NCBI RefSeq assembly: GCF_001653235.2
Contig: NC_035790.1
Location: 6,820,001-6,884,000, forward strand
DNA from: Pochonia chlamydosporia 170
Taxonomy: Eukaryota > Ascomycota > Sordariomycetes > Hypocreales > Clavicipitaceae
DNA length: 64,000 bases
Direction: 5' to 3'
Each line of letters starts with the position of its first letter. Within the stretch, counting starts at the first letter, position 1. Under the pieces are notes generated by a model. That model saw only the letters and a list, made by a program, of their open reading frames with translations. It was not told where the DNA came from and made no database searches. Of the stretch, positions 45,985 to 56,049 are shown piece by piece. The translations under genes were made by a program, and so were the position numbers.

Positions 45985-46799
45985 ATGGCCGAGCAAGAGC
46001 CGCACTCGCTCGCATCCACATTCCCCAATCCGCCTCCTTTCTGGAGAGACTTCACTCCAGATAGAGTCGCGCGAATCGAGGACCTACGCAGCGCCTTCGC
46101 CGGCGGTGCCAGCGAGCAAGCGTCCTCATCCTCACCCGTCGTCCGCATCCCAGGCCTCCCAGAGGAATTGGCGAATCTACAACCGCCCCCCGAGCCAGCA
46201 GACGGACGATGGCGAGTATTCGGCGATCAATACATGGTAAACACACCCTTGCTTCATCCGTCAATCGACCACCACCAAAAACTAACCCTGTCTCAAAGCT
46301 CGACGACAAACTCCCCACCCTAGAAGAACAAGGTATCACCAACCTCTCCACCACAGGGCCATCCGAGTCCAAGGACGCAAAACACTACGACCGCGCCTTT
46401 GAGCTCAAAAAACTCGTCAAGTCTCTGCTCCTCAACTTCCTCGAGCTGTCGGGCACGCTGTCGCGCAACCCCACCGACGCAGAAGCCAAGATTCAAGACC
46501 TGCGCACGCTGTTCATCAACATTCACCATATTTTGAATGAGTATAGACCGCATCAGGCGCGGGAGTCGGCTATTGCCATGATGCAGAACCACTTGGATAA
46601 GACGCGGGACGAGACCGTTGCGATAAGGACGCAGGTTGAAAAGGCGAGGAAAGTGCTTGAGGGACTGGGGAGTATGGGACTGGGCGAGATGGACGTCGGT
46701 AGGGACGAGGGTGCGGGGGATGGAGTAGATGAGAAAGAGAGGCTGAGAGTTCAGAGGGAGATGGAGGTGTGGGCTGCTACGGATGCGGAGTTTGCATAG
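45985..46799 (+). CDS. MED7: Mediator subunit 7
   Basis: Subunit of the middle module of Mediator, which couples activators to RNA polymerase II. Exons 45985..46236 and 46299..46799 (250 aa). The N-terminal FPNPPPFWRDFTPDRVARI and the following LPEELANLQPPPEPADGRWRVFGDQYM are the family's proline-rich block. The join after a 62-nt intron (GTAAAC, branch ACTAACC, acceptor AAAG) gives the MED7 sequence LDDKLPTLEEQGI. The C-terminal half is the long helical part that pairs with MED21 (DRAFELKKLVKSLLLNFLELSG, INIHHILNEYRPHQARESAI). Start and length fit other fungal MED7 proteins. Confidence 0.95.
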
Positions 46800-47346
46800 G
46801 TTGTGTTTGGGTTTTGCGATTTTGGTTGCGCATAGCATGGCGTTTTGGTTCTGATGCTGTGGCATCTGGGATGGGATTATGTTTTCAGTATGCTATGAGG
46901 GTGGCTTTGATGGGGTCACACAATTAGATTTGGCTCAATTTATTGTTTACATGATAAGGATTGAATAGTGACTCGCAATAGCTTGAGAAGAGTCATGGCA
47001 ATTCGACATGACTCCAAACTCATCATCAACTTGAATTACACGTTCAGCTACTAACTCGCCATACAATACGCTGCTGGCTACTGGATATGATAGCAAAGTC
47101 TCCGCCATACTCCCAAACACCCCCGCAATGTCCCTCCAAAAAATGACGACATCCCATTCTTCCCTTTTGATAATACGATAGCAAGCAAGGAAGAACCAAA
47201 AAGACCACCGCTGATATATGCAGGGTATAGAGCCGCCAAAGTAAAACCGCATACCCAGCCTATTTGAAACCACGTCTGTGAAACGAACTACTCCCATCAC
47301 GGCGAGCAACATGGTGCCCATGTAATAGCTTGCCTGTGCCCGTGCC
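46800..47346. other. 3' intergenic region between convergent genes
   Basis: Presumed 3' sequence of MED7 (plus) and the BYE1-like gene (minus). A minus-strand open frame from 47372 to 46947 overlaps the end of the BYE1-like gene but lacks family features. Confidence 0.45.
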
Positions 47347-49911
47347 CTACGACGGTGCTCCGATGGCGGCATTGCCTTGTGCTCTCTTCTCCGAACCTTC
47401 CTTCTCCAAAAGTGCGCCCAGATATTGTAGATCCTGGCGCGCTCGGGGATCCTTTTCGTAAATCGATTTTATCACTTCCCATTCCCGTCGAGACATTTGG
47501 AACGCCTGTGGTAGCAAAAACTGTACTGTAGGCACGCTGATGAACTCGCCTAGCACTTGGGCTGCAGTTGCTTGCCCGGCTTGTTGTGCCTGATACTTTT
47601 GAGCTTCGGTCATTGGACCGCCGCCAGGGGCAGGGGAGTGACTCGGCGGAGGAACTGCAGTCTGTGGAGGCGGTCGTTGCATATGTGGCGGCTGAGGGAT
47701 AGGCACTGGCGTTGTCGACTGAGGTGGTCCTCCGTGATGTGGCTGACCAAATGGGCCTTGAGGAGTTGCAGGCGAGAATGCCGGCCCTGACATCGAGTTG
47801 CTTCTCTGTCCACCTGGTCCAGGGGTTGGAGATGCGGTAACGCTTGGGGGCTGGGGAGTTGGCGTGGGCGTGAGTTCGTCTTTACCTTGCTTTAGCTGGT
47901 CTGGTTCATTGCGATACACAAACACAGCCAGCAGCATAGGTTCCGTCCTCGTCTTCGGGATGTAATTGTCAACGAGGTTCAGCATGAACTCTGGGTGTCC
48001 GTCATCGCCGGCAGGTACAGGCACAAGGTACGTATCCCTGACATTTCCTGCCACCTTGTTACCAACGACGCCGTATCGACCCTTGCTAATAAAGTAGTCG
48101 ACCAATGACTTAAACTCTTGTTGCGACTCTGCAGATGTCGGTATGATGCTGACGACAACAATGTCGGTGAGGTTGCTGTAGCGCAGGCTACATAAATATT
48201 CAATTGCACTCTGCTGTGGAATGCGTCCAGCAACCGTCATTCGCTTGGGAATCAGCTTCGACCAAGGCCCAAACGAAGAAAAGTTGGCTCCGCCAACATG
48301 CTTGGCCGTGGCCTGGAAGTCCGCAATGGAACTCATTGCAAGCGACCCCTTCCAGACAACGTCAGGGTCATGCGATTCCTCGGTTGGTGAATACGGCGGC
48401 GATTCCGTCTCATCTTGAAGCATTCGATCGACATCTGGGTCAAATCCGGGGCCGTTTGTATTGAGAACTGGAGCAGACGGCCGACGATTTTGAGATAGTG
48501 TTGGCGACTTGACGGTTGAAAACACCTTGTTGATGTCAAAATTTGACTGGGTAGGGGAGTGTTGTGCTGTGGACAGAGATGGTGATCTTGCTTTCAAATC
48601 AACATGATCTCCTCCGGTCGACTCTCGTTTAACAAGCGGCGGATGCTGGTTGTCACCTTTCCGGGGTCCGCCAGCCATGGGCAAAGGAGCATCGTTCAGG
48701 GCAGTCTCGTCCTCAACGACCTCTTCGCCTTTGTGGGTTCTTCGAACACGGGGACCAGTTTCTTGTGTATACAAGATGGATTGTTTCTCCGCCTTTGCCC
48801 TCATTTCAGCCGTCTGTTTTTGTAGTTCAGCTGACGCGAGCTGTTCCGATGTCATGACGGCTAGAGTTGCAGGTGAGTGGACGCCATGCAGCAAGCCATG
48901 CATCACTTCCGGATTGTTCTTAAGGTTGAAGGTCAGAGACTTTATCTGCTGATTGTATTCCTTCTGGCCTTTGGATGCCGGATGGGTGTCAAAGACGGCC
49001 CGCTCTATTTGCAAGGCGTACTCTTCGGACACACTGTCCTCTGTACTGCCTTCTGGAATCTTGAGTTCTCCATCCTTCACAATCGCGGCAAGAACATGAG
49101 AAATAGACTTTTTCAGAGCTTTCGCAGGACCTGATCGTGGCGGAGCCAATTCTGATATCGATGCAGCCAGGTCATCAGGCTTGGTGTACTTGGAGGCCCC
49201 CGTAGCAGTATCACGTTCTGATACACGGCGCAGTTTGGCCGACTGTTGTGCGTTAGTTTCAAAGCTAGTGAACGGTTCGGGGTAGGAGTGAAGTCTTACC
49301 TTGCCGTCTGTGTCTTGAGATTCTTCCCTAGACTTTCGCTTGGTCTGCTTTGCGGCGGGTTCCTTCCTATCCTTGGACGCGGGCTCGGGTGCTGGTGATG
49401 GCTTCGCCTTGGCTTTGCCATCCTTGTCCAGCTCGTCTTTGGAATCACTAGTTCGCTTGCCCTTGCCTTTTCGTCCTCCCTTCTTCTTCTTTCGCTCAGC
49501 CTCCTCTTCCTCGTGTGCTTTCCGTCGAGCCTCCCATGGCTTTTCTCCCTTGGCAATACCTGCCAGAAGCTCTTTGTGATCTTCCGGCCGACACTGTTCA
49601 CACCAGTAATTTTCAGGGATTTCGTCCTCAAAGGAGCTCACACCAACGCACACATTGTGCTGCCAGGCGTAACAAGTTTCGCAAGAGATCCAAGCCTCGC
49701 CCGAGTCCTCATCTTGTTCTGTTGCTCCGCAGACACAGCGAATAACTTCTTCAGGCTCCTGCGACTGATCCTTCTCTTGCGCCTTCTTTGTTTTCTTGGT
49801 TTGCCGTCGCTTCGGTGCTACTGCAGGTTCGAGTTCGTCGAATGACTTCGTATGTTGGCCCTTGGTCGCCCTGACTGAGCGCCGAGGCTCTGCTTCTCCT
49901 ATGAGCTTCAT
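47347..49911 (-). CDS. BYE1: BYE1-like PHD/TFIIS-M/SPOC transcription regulator
   Basis: Nuclear protein that binds RNA polymerase II and histone tails. Domains in order: PHD finger (about residues 55-107, VIRCVCGATEQ, SCETCYAWQH, NYWCEQC), basic linker, TFIIS central domain (about 235-345, LKKSISHVLAAIV, NLKNNPEVMHGLLHG), then a SPOC domain (about 495-645, VVWKGSLAMSSIADF, KGRYGVVGNK, LLLAVFVYR-like ending). The C-terminus is Pro/Gln-rich. A 57-nt intron at 49243..49299 (minus strand: GTAAGA, branch AACTAACG, acceptor ACAACAG) is a multiple of three and has no stop, so a naive single-exon reading adds 19 residues. Spliced product 835 aa. The name rests on domain order; yeast Bye1 is shorter. 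Confidence 0.9.
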   Translation of the reverse strand: MKLIGEAEPRRSVRATKGQHTKSFDELEPAVAPKRRQTKKTKKAQEKDQSQEPEEVIRCVCGATEQDEDSGEAWISCETCYAWQHNVCVGVSSFEDEIPENYWCEQCRPEDHKELLAGIAKGEKPWEARRKAHEEEEAERKKKKGGRKGKGKRTSDSKDELDKDGKAKAKPSPAPEPASKDRKEPAAKQTKRKSREESQDTDGKVRLHSYPEPFTSFETNAQQSAKLRRVSERDTATGASKYTKPDDLAASISELAPPRSGPAKALKKSISHVLAAIVKDGELKIPEGSTEDSVSEEYALQIERAVFDTHPASKGQKEYNQQIKSLTFNLKNNPEVMHGLLHGVHSPATLAVMTSEQLASAELQKQTAEMRAKAEKQSILYTQETGPRVRRTHKGEEVVEDETALNDAPLPMAGGPRKGDNQHPPLVKRESTGGDHVDLKARSPSLSTAQHSPTQSNFDINKVFSTVKSPTLSQNRRPSAPVLNTNGPGFDPDVDRMLQDETESPPYSPTEESHDPDVVWKGSLAMSSIADFQATAKHVGGANFSSFGPWSKLIPKRMTVAGRIPQQSAIEYLCSLRYSNLTDIVVVSIIPTSAESQQEFKSLVDYFISKGRYGVVGNKVAGNVRDTYLVPVPAGDDGHPEFMLNLVDNYIPKTRTEPMLLAVFVYRNEPDQLKQGKDELTPTPTPQPPSVTASPTPGPGGQRSNSMSGPAFSPATPQGPFGQPHHGGPPQSTTPVPIPQPPHMQRPPPQTAVPPPSHSPAPGGGPMTEAQKYQAQQAGQATAAQVLGEFISVPTVQFLLPQAFQMSRREWEVIKSIYEKDPRARQDLQYLGALLEKEGSEKRAQGNAAIGAPS

Positions 49912-51283
49912 GTTAGGTCTCGTGGTTCTTGGTCTGGCTCATGCCCACACGGAGTTGCTTTGATTCGCAACTCTTGTGGCATGCGCCTTAGATCTCGTAG
50001 AATGAATTGCAGTAAGCTTACCAGACATTGCGTCTTGAATGGAAGGGAATGGTTTTCCCGTCGTCGTCACGATTGGGAGCGACGCGCGTGTGGGTATTTG
50101 GTTGCCTTCTTGCTTGCTGTCTCGTGTGCTTTTTCGCGATCTACTTTTGCAGGCGAGGATTCAAAGTTGTCTAGCTCTCTCAAACAGACATTTGAAATTT
50201 ACGATGCTGACAGGCTAGAGAGTCACGACTATAACAAGGCAAACTTTGCCAAGAACAAATTCAACCACTGCCAGCAATCCTTCTATCTCCGAGCAAACGT
50301 TTCCAAATAGCACACGTTATTCGCGCAGTTTATTAACAGCCTTTTTATGCGTTGGCTAACGAACGGGCGACTCAGTCTTGTGGCGTCTTCAGGAAGCTTT
50401 CGCGACCGGGTGTGGGAAACGGTCTGGTCTGGTCTGGTGGGATAAGGAAAAAAATAATAAGGAGTGGGTGACGCAAAGGTGGGCGGGTGGTGGATAAATT
50501 TCAAGCTCGCGGCCGCGTCAAACGAAAACAGTGCCGCACTTGCGCAAACCGACCTAGGAGGTGGAAAGGTGAATCTGTAAGTCGCCAAACGCGTGAACTC
50601 GTGTGTACTCTGCACAGGTTGATAGGCGGGCCGCAGAAAACCTAATCTGATGAAAAATGAGGATGTAGATGTAGATGGAGGAGTTAAGATCGTCGAAGAA
50701 ATGTCGCCGCGGAAGGCGAGGATGAGGCAGGTCCAAAGGAGCTTGACTGTGGCGGCGCCTGCTTTGGCAAGTGCGGTGGTGACAAGCTTGTGAACCGTCA
50801 CACGAGCCGGTACGTACCAACGTATCGATTAAAAATCTGGAGCCAGGACTGTCTGGTGGCACTTGCCAGTTGGGAGAATGTCCTGGACACCCAAAGCATT
50901 TTTGACAACCGAAGGCGGCAAAAGTTCGGCAGATCAGCACGACACAATGTTGATGAGTCAGCCATTTTGTTTTGGCTAGGAAACCGAGCACAGACTGTTC
51001 ATCCAAGACGCTGTGGCCTGAGGTGTCCATCGCCCACCTCAGCAAGGCTGGCACAGGAGCTCACCTACGCGGCTAGCTTGTGCCTGGAGCTCTCGCGCCA
51101 GCAAGTGACGCCTGTGGTGCAGCATCTCAACCACCAAACCAACCACGGCATCACACTCTCGTCACATCGCCTGGCTCACTTCCACCCCTCTCATCGAGAT
51201 AGGATAGTTCCCGGCTTCTGGAGAGCAATATTGAGTTTTTCTGTTGCAACACTTGACCCGACGAACCTGTCGTTTGCCTAGCC
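49912..51283. other. divergent promoter region
   Basis: 1.37 kb between the BYE1-like gene (minus) and PRE9 (plus). No gene is supported; open frames on both strands overlap without family features. Confidence 0.5.
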
Positions 51284-52217
51284 ATGTCTCGTCGATACGA
51301 TTCCCGAGTATGTCTGCTGGTCCCTTGGATGGTTTAAGCTCAATACTAACACCTAGCCCTCACAGACAACCATCTTCTCGCCGGAAGGTCGTCTCTACCA
51401 AGTAGAGTACGCCTTGGAAGCCATCTCCCACGCCGGTACTGCCATTGGCATCCTCGCCAAAGATGGCATTGTCCTCGCCGCCGAACGGAAAGTGACGTCT
51501 AAATTGCTGGAACAAGACACATCAGCAGAGAAGCTGTATGTGTTGAACGAGTGAGTTGCCACATTGTAGTTTCATGTCATCTGCTCTAGGCACACTGTCT
51601 AATAGCTTTTAGCAACATGATTTGTGCTGTTGCTGGCATGACCGCCGATGCCAACATCCTGATCAACTACGCCCGCCAAGCCGCCCAGCGATATCTCCTT
51701 ACCTACAACGAAGACATTCCTTGCGAACAGCTCGTCCGCCGTCTTTGCGATTTGAAACAGGGATACACCCAACATGGTGGTCTTCGACCCTTCGGTGTCT
51801 CGTTCATCTATGCTGGCTGGGACCCTCGAAGGCAATTCCAGCTGTATCTCAGCAATCCATCCGGAAACTACGGTGGCTGGAAGGCAACCAGCGCTGGTGC
51901 CAACAATGCCAGTGCACAGAGCTTGCTGAAGCAAGATTACAAAGAAGACTGCACACTGAAGGAGGCATGTGCCATGGCTGTTAAAGTATTGAGCAAAACC
52001 ATGGATTCTACTAAGCTAAGCAGCGAGAAGAGTAAGTGCCAATTCTGCAGAAAATTTGCCTGACCAACTTTGATTGACATGGTATGCAGTTGAATTCGCC
52101 ACGGTAGGACAAACGGAAGATGGCAAGATTTATCACCGATTGTGGAGTGCGGATGAGATTACGGCGCTTTTGAAGGAGCACGATTTGGCCAAGAGCGAGG
52201 ATGCTGAAGAGAAATGA
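51284..52217 (+). CDS. PRE9: 20S proteasome subunit alpha-3 (PSMA4)
   Basis: Outer-ring subunit of the 20S proteasome core. Exons 51284..51307, 51366..51550, 51613..52031, 52090..52217 (251 aa). Exon 1 codes only MSRRYDSR; the join to [20 protein letters not shown] gives the alpha-type signature. Later joins rebuild [19 protein letters not shown] and SSEK-IEFATVGQ. The gating N-terminus, the [21 protein letters not shown] strand pair and the [16 protein letters not shown] block are intact. All introns are 58-62 nt with canonical ends. Length is normal. The nearest relative is the yeast non-essential alpha-3, Pre9. Confidence 0.96.
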
Positions 52218-52495
52218 GCAACCATGTGCATGGATAGACGGGATTGATTTAGAAGCGGGCCGCATCACGGCGGTTCTTGTAACAATACCACAAATGAACT
52301 GGATGATATCAAGCCCAGTGCAATGGTTTCCAACGGGTGATATTTCTTTTATTGACATCAATGGCCATGGTCGTGTATCCAAAATTATTGACATGGCAAT
52401 GTGCGAACCCATCTGTACATTCCAACCCGCTCTGTCTTGATATAGTACATGCGTATCTAATCTGGTGCAGGCAGCATAGCAATTAATCATCAGTA

Positions 52496-53610
52496 TCATG
52501 ATGACCTTTGTGGCTGAAGCTCATATTCGTCGCCTCCAGAAGGACCACCTTCCTCCTCATCCCGAACCCGCTGCCAAGCCGAGGATTGCGCATCCGTACC
52601 GGGTCGGGGATATGGCTCATGGCATCTTGCACTCGACAATCTCGGCCAATGGCGCCGATAGCTCCAATATGCCACACTCATCCCTAGCACAGATCCAACA
52701 CAGACGTCATACACGTCATGTCTGTAGTCTTCACATCGCGAGATGGCAATCAAAGTCGCTGCAACAAGCGGTGACAAGCAAATTAATGCCCTGCCAAGAT
52801 CCCTCCCGCCAATAGGATGATGAAAAACGTGCAACTGGCCGGCGAGAAATAAGCTCAAGAAACCTAAACCTGCAAATGAGAAAGAAGAGTGGCCGGATGG
52901 GAACGATCGCCAACCATCCTGAAGCTTGTGTGATTCATGGGTTGTGCACACTTCAATGTTGACTAGGACGTTCTGTTTCGTGCCTGGTTCTGGGTGACAT
53001 CGATCCAGAAGGTCAGGGCGAGGTCGGCCCACGGCGTTTTTAACCACGTCGGTGAGGAATAGTGTGAGAACTATTGATATGGCGAAAGGCAGATATGTGA
53101 CTTCATGTTTTGTAATGGGGGACCTGGCAATGAGATTGTAGAGTATCAGGACGCCCAGAGGGACGAAGAGTGCGTATATGAACATCCAGACTGGGTTGTG
53201 TCAGCTGGCGGCATCAATTGCGCCTGTCTTTGCGAAGGCCAGTTTGACTTACAAACAGATACCCGTTCATGTACAGCATGCGGGTATGAAATGTGCAGGT
53301 CATTGATGAAGAACATTCGGTGAAAAGGCGTGACAAATAATGCGAGCTGGCGAACATCAGCGATTTGTACGCTAAGCAGAGGATTAAGTAGAAGGTCATA
53401 CGGCAAGCCATCCTGCTAATAAAATTATGAATCCAACGTATTCTGGAGCGTATGTCGTCTGGGCAGTTGTCAGAACTCAGGATCATGTGTACGGGTGTCT
53501 TCTTGGATGTTGGCCATCCAAAGTGAGTGAGATGGGAGCTAGCTTACTTGCCAGGCTCGACTGAGGAAAGATACCGGCCCGCTGGATACAACGCCTCTGC
53601 GAGCAGCCAT
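52496..53610 (-). CDS. PAP2-family lipid phosphatase, DPP1-like
   Basis: Membrane phosphatase that hydrolyses diacylglycerol pyrophosphate, phosphatidate and related lipids on the vacuole or ER. Exons on the minus strand: 53548..53610, 53402..53458, 53253..53346, 52496..53190 (302 aa). The joins give TTYAPEYVGFIILLAGWLA-LALFVTPFHRMFFI and VSVF-WMFIYALFVPLGV. Catalytic motifs are complete: KNAVGRPRP, SFPSGHSSFSF, and SRCEDYRHDVYDV with the expected Arg and His. Five or six hydrophobic segments fit. The C-terminus is Pro/Gly/Ser-rich and hydrophilic. The 55-nt intron (53347..53401) uses acceptor CGCCAG; an earlier CTTAG would break the frame. Confidence 0.9.
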
Positions 53611-54142
53611 GGTGATGGATTTATACCGCGGTTCCCTAGCTTAAGATATGCATGCTGTGGTGGTGGCCATGGGGATCGATTGCTATGAATGAAGCAGGGA
53701 GGAGTTGGTGTTTGGATGAAGCTGTGAACACGAAGCTACCTTGACAGTGCGTAACCCAACAGGGATGGATCATAGAGGGAATGGAGCACGAGACTCAAAG
53801 TCAGCCACCATTGATTAAATACACCCATGTTAACCGTCATTGAAGCTAATTCTTGACCACATCAGGGCTTCGCAAAGAAGCGATGGATATAATTGCCATA
53901 GTCAATGCATGAAGATCGAGTTTTTATTTCCGGGACTGATATGCGACCTGGAATAAACAAACGTAGGTGAATGAATGACCATTGCTCATGCAGTCCGGTT
54001 GCAACTGGTTGTGGCTGCCCCACAATGAGCAAGCTGCCGAATGTATTTTGATGTTTGACATTGGCTTCCAACTTTTACCATTCTGATGCAGACATAACAT
54101 TCGCCAACCTTTCCTTTCCCTACCTCCGGTGGCGACGCAACG
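53611..54142. other. divergent promoter region
   Basis: Between the DPP1-like gene (minus) and the URN1-like gene (plus). No gene is visible. Confidence 0.5.
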
Positions 54143-55861
54143 ATGGCGAGCAATGGTGGGCTCAAATCAACATACAAACCGTCTGCTGCCGCAGTAGCAG
54201 CATCGGCTCCATTGCCGCCGGGATGGACAGAACACACAGCACCCACCGGCCATAAATACTACTACAATGCATCGACAAAAGAATCGACCTACCAGCGGCC
54301 TGGTGTCCCTCCACCTGCGCCGGAGCCTGTGCAAGACACGTACTCGCCGTACGCGAACTTCCCATCTCTCGCCGATCCCAGAGTAGCAAATGCGTACCTA
54401 GCGCAGCTCAATCCCCAGAATCAGTCGCGAAATAGAGGTGGTCACAGTGGCAGGGGAGGTAGGGGCAGCCATGAAGGCCGACCAAAGCCACAGCCCATCG
54501 ATAAGCCTAGGAAAGCAGAAAAGATTCCTGGATGCGAGCCATGGATGCTGGTATACACGAAATATTCCAGACGCTTCGCCTACAATCCTGTGAAGAATGC
54601 CAGCTACTGGCGCATTCCCGAAAGGCTCATGGAGGGGATCCTGGAGCTCGACAAGGCACGAATACGGGCCAAAGCTGCTGGCGAGTCGGATGAGATGAAG
54701 GAAGAGAAAGCCACCAGCGAAAAACCTGCGCCGCAGATCGAGGAGCAACAGGATTACGATAGCGATGAATACGAAGAAGTCGAGGTGGAAGTGACAGATG
54801 ATGAGGGTGGTGACGACCTCAATGCTGAGCACCCGTCAAAACGACGTCGAACATACGAGACTGCCGATAATGAAGACGATGCCGAAGAAGAAGAAGATGT
54901 GGAAGAAGCGGAAGGGGGTCCTGTCGAGTTTACCGAAGCGGACATTGCGGCGCAACTTCAAGCTATGGGAGAAGAGTACGGCCTGGAACCAGGCGACTAC
55001 GACGACGGCAATATGGAGAGCTGGCCCGAAGGCACAGAGGGTGTCGATTTCTCTGAAGAAGACGCCAAATTCCTTTTCAAGGACTTGCTCAACGACTACA
55101 ATATTAACCCCTACAGTCCCTGGGACAAGCTCCTCGAGGAAGGCAAAGTTATGGACGACCCACGCTACACAGCGCTCGCCACGACACGTGCACGCAAAGA
55201 ATGCTGGGATGAGTGGACGCGCGAGAAGATTGCCGAGCTGAAAGAGCTACGAGCTAAGCAGGAGAAGAAGGACCCCAAGATCGGATACATGGCGTTTCTA
55301 CAAGAGAAGGCCACACCGAAGCTATACTGGCCGGAATTTAAGAGGAAATATAAAAAGGAAGATGTCATGAAGGACATGAAACTTTCCGACAAGGACCGCG
55401 AAAAGGCGTATCGCGACCATATCAACCGTTTGAAGCTACCCCAAACAAAGCTCAAATCAGACCTTACGGCGCTCCTGAAAGCACAACCAGTTCACTTGTT
55501 GAATAACAAGTCGTCACCGACGAACATGCCCCCAGCTGTGCTCACAGATTTACGCTACATTTCATTAGAGCCCAAAATTCGCGACCCCCTTGTTGAAGCG
55601 TATATTCAGACACTACCGCCCGCGCCGGAAGACGTTGCAGCAGCAGAGGAGGATGAGGAGAGGAAGAAGGCGAGGGAAGCGAGGGGAAAGCGTGAGAAGG
55701 CACTGGAGGAGAGAAATCGTGTGGTTGAGGAGCAAAAGAGGAGGAGGGAGAGGGATCTGATGGCTAGTAAAGCCCGGTTGAGGGATGAGGAGAGAGAGTT
55801 GGAGGTTGCGATGAGGGTTGGGAAGAGAGGACTGCAGAGTCAGTTGCAAGAAGAGGCGTGA
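54143..55861 (+). CDS. WW/FF-domain pre-mRNA splicing factor, URN1-like
   Basis: 572-aa nuclear protein that resembles yeast Urn1 and the TCERG1 group, which link splicing and transcription. Single exon. WW domain at about residues 23-53 (PLPPGWTEHTAP, YYYN, STYQRP): the first Trp is W28, but the usual second Trp is Tyr (Y50). A basic RGG-like patch (NRGGHSGRGGRGSHEGR) follows near 95-111, then a conserved EPWMLVYTKYSRRFAYNP, a second WW-like segment in which the ligand-binding pattern is altered, an acidic linker, an FF domain (about 302-365, FKDLLNDYNINPYSPWDKLL) and a second FF-like helix bundle (about 385-433). The C-terminus is a long charged coil rich in Arg and Glu. Start at 54143 precedes a good WW spacing. 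Confidence 0.88.
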   Translation: MASNGGLKSTYKPSAAAVAASAPLPPGWTEHTAPTGHKYYYNASTKESTYQRPGVPPPAPEPVQDTYSPYANFPSLADPRVANAYLAQLNPQNQSRNRGGHSGRGGRGSHEGRPKPQPIDKPRKAEKIPGCEPWMLVYTKYSRRFAYNPVKNASYWRIPERLMEGILELDKARIRAKAAGESDEMKEEKATSEKPAPQIEEQQDYDSDEYEEVEVEVTDDEGGDDLNAEHPSKRRRTYETADNEDDAEEEEDVEEAEGGPVEFTEADIAAQLQAMGEEYGLEPGDYDDGNMESWPEGTEGVDFSEEDAKFLFKDLLNDYNINPYSPWDKLLEEGKVMDDPRYTALATTRARKECWDEWTREKIAELKELRAKQEKKDPKIGYMAFLQEKATPKLYWPEFKRKYKKEDVMKDMKLSDKDREKAYRDHINRLKLPQTKLKSDLTALLKAQPVHLLNNKSSPTNMPPAVLTDLRYISLEPKIRDPLVEAYIQTLPPAPEDVAAAEEDEERKKAREARGKREKALEERNRVVEEQKRRRERDLMASKARLRDEERELEVAMRVGKRGLQSQLQEEA

Positions 55862-56049
55862 TGCCATTATACCACGTACAGAATTCAAGCTTCAAATGAT
55901 ACATAACTTTGACCAGGGAAGTGCAATCAATGAGCATGCTGCACGCCATCCTCGCTCAAAATCATCAGTGTCACGCCCATGAATGGGTACATTCAACGTA
56001 GGCATCTACCAAACTTACGATATATCTGCTCCCAAATCAATATTCAAAG

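Noticed and set aside
46947..47372. 141-codon minus-strand open frame with hydrophobic residues overlapping the end of the BYE1-like gene
   Set aside because: It overlaps a conserved gene in another frame, lacks an upstream promoter and shows no family feature; most likely chance in 3' sequence.
50840..50870. GGTGGCAC near PRE9 resembling the proteasome PACE element GGTGGCAAA
   Set aside because: Only a partial match, about 430 bp from the start, and a single copy; not enough to call a regulatory site.
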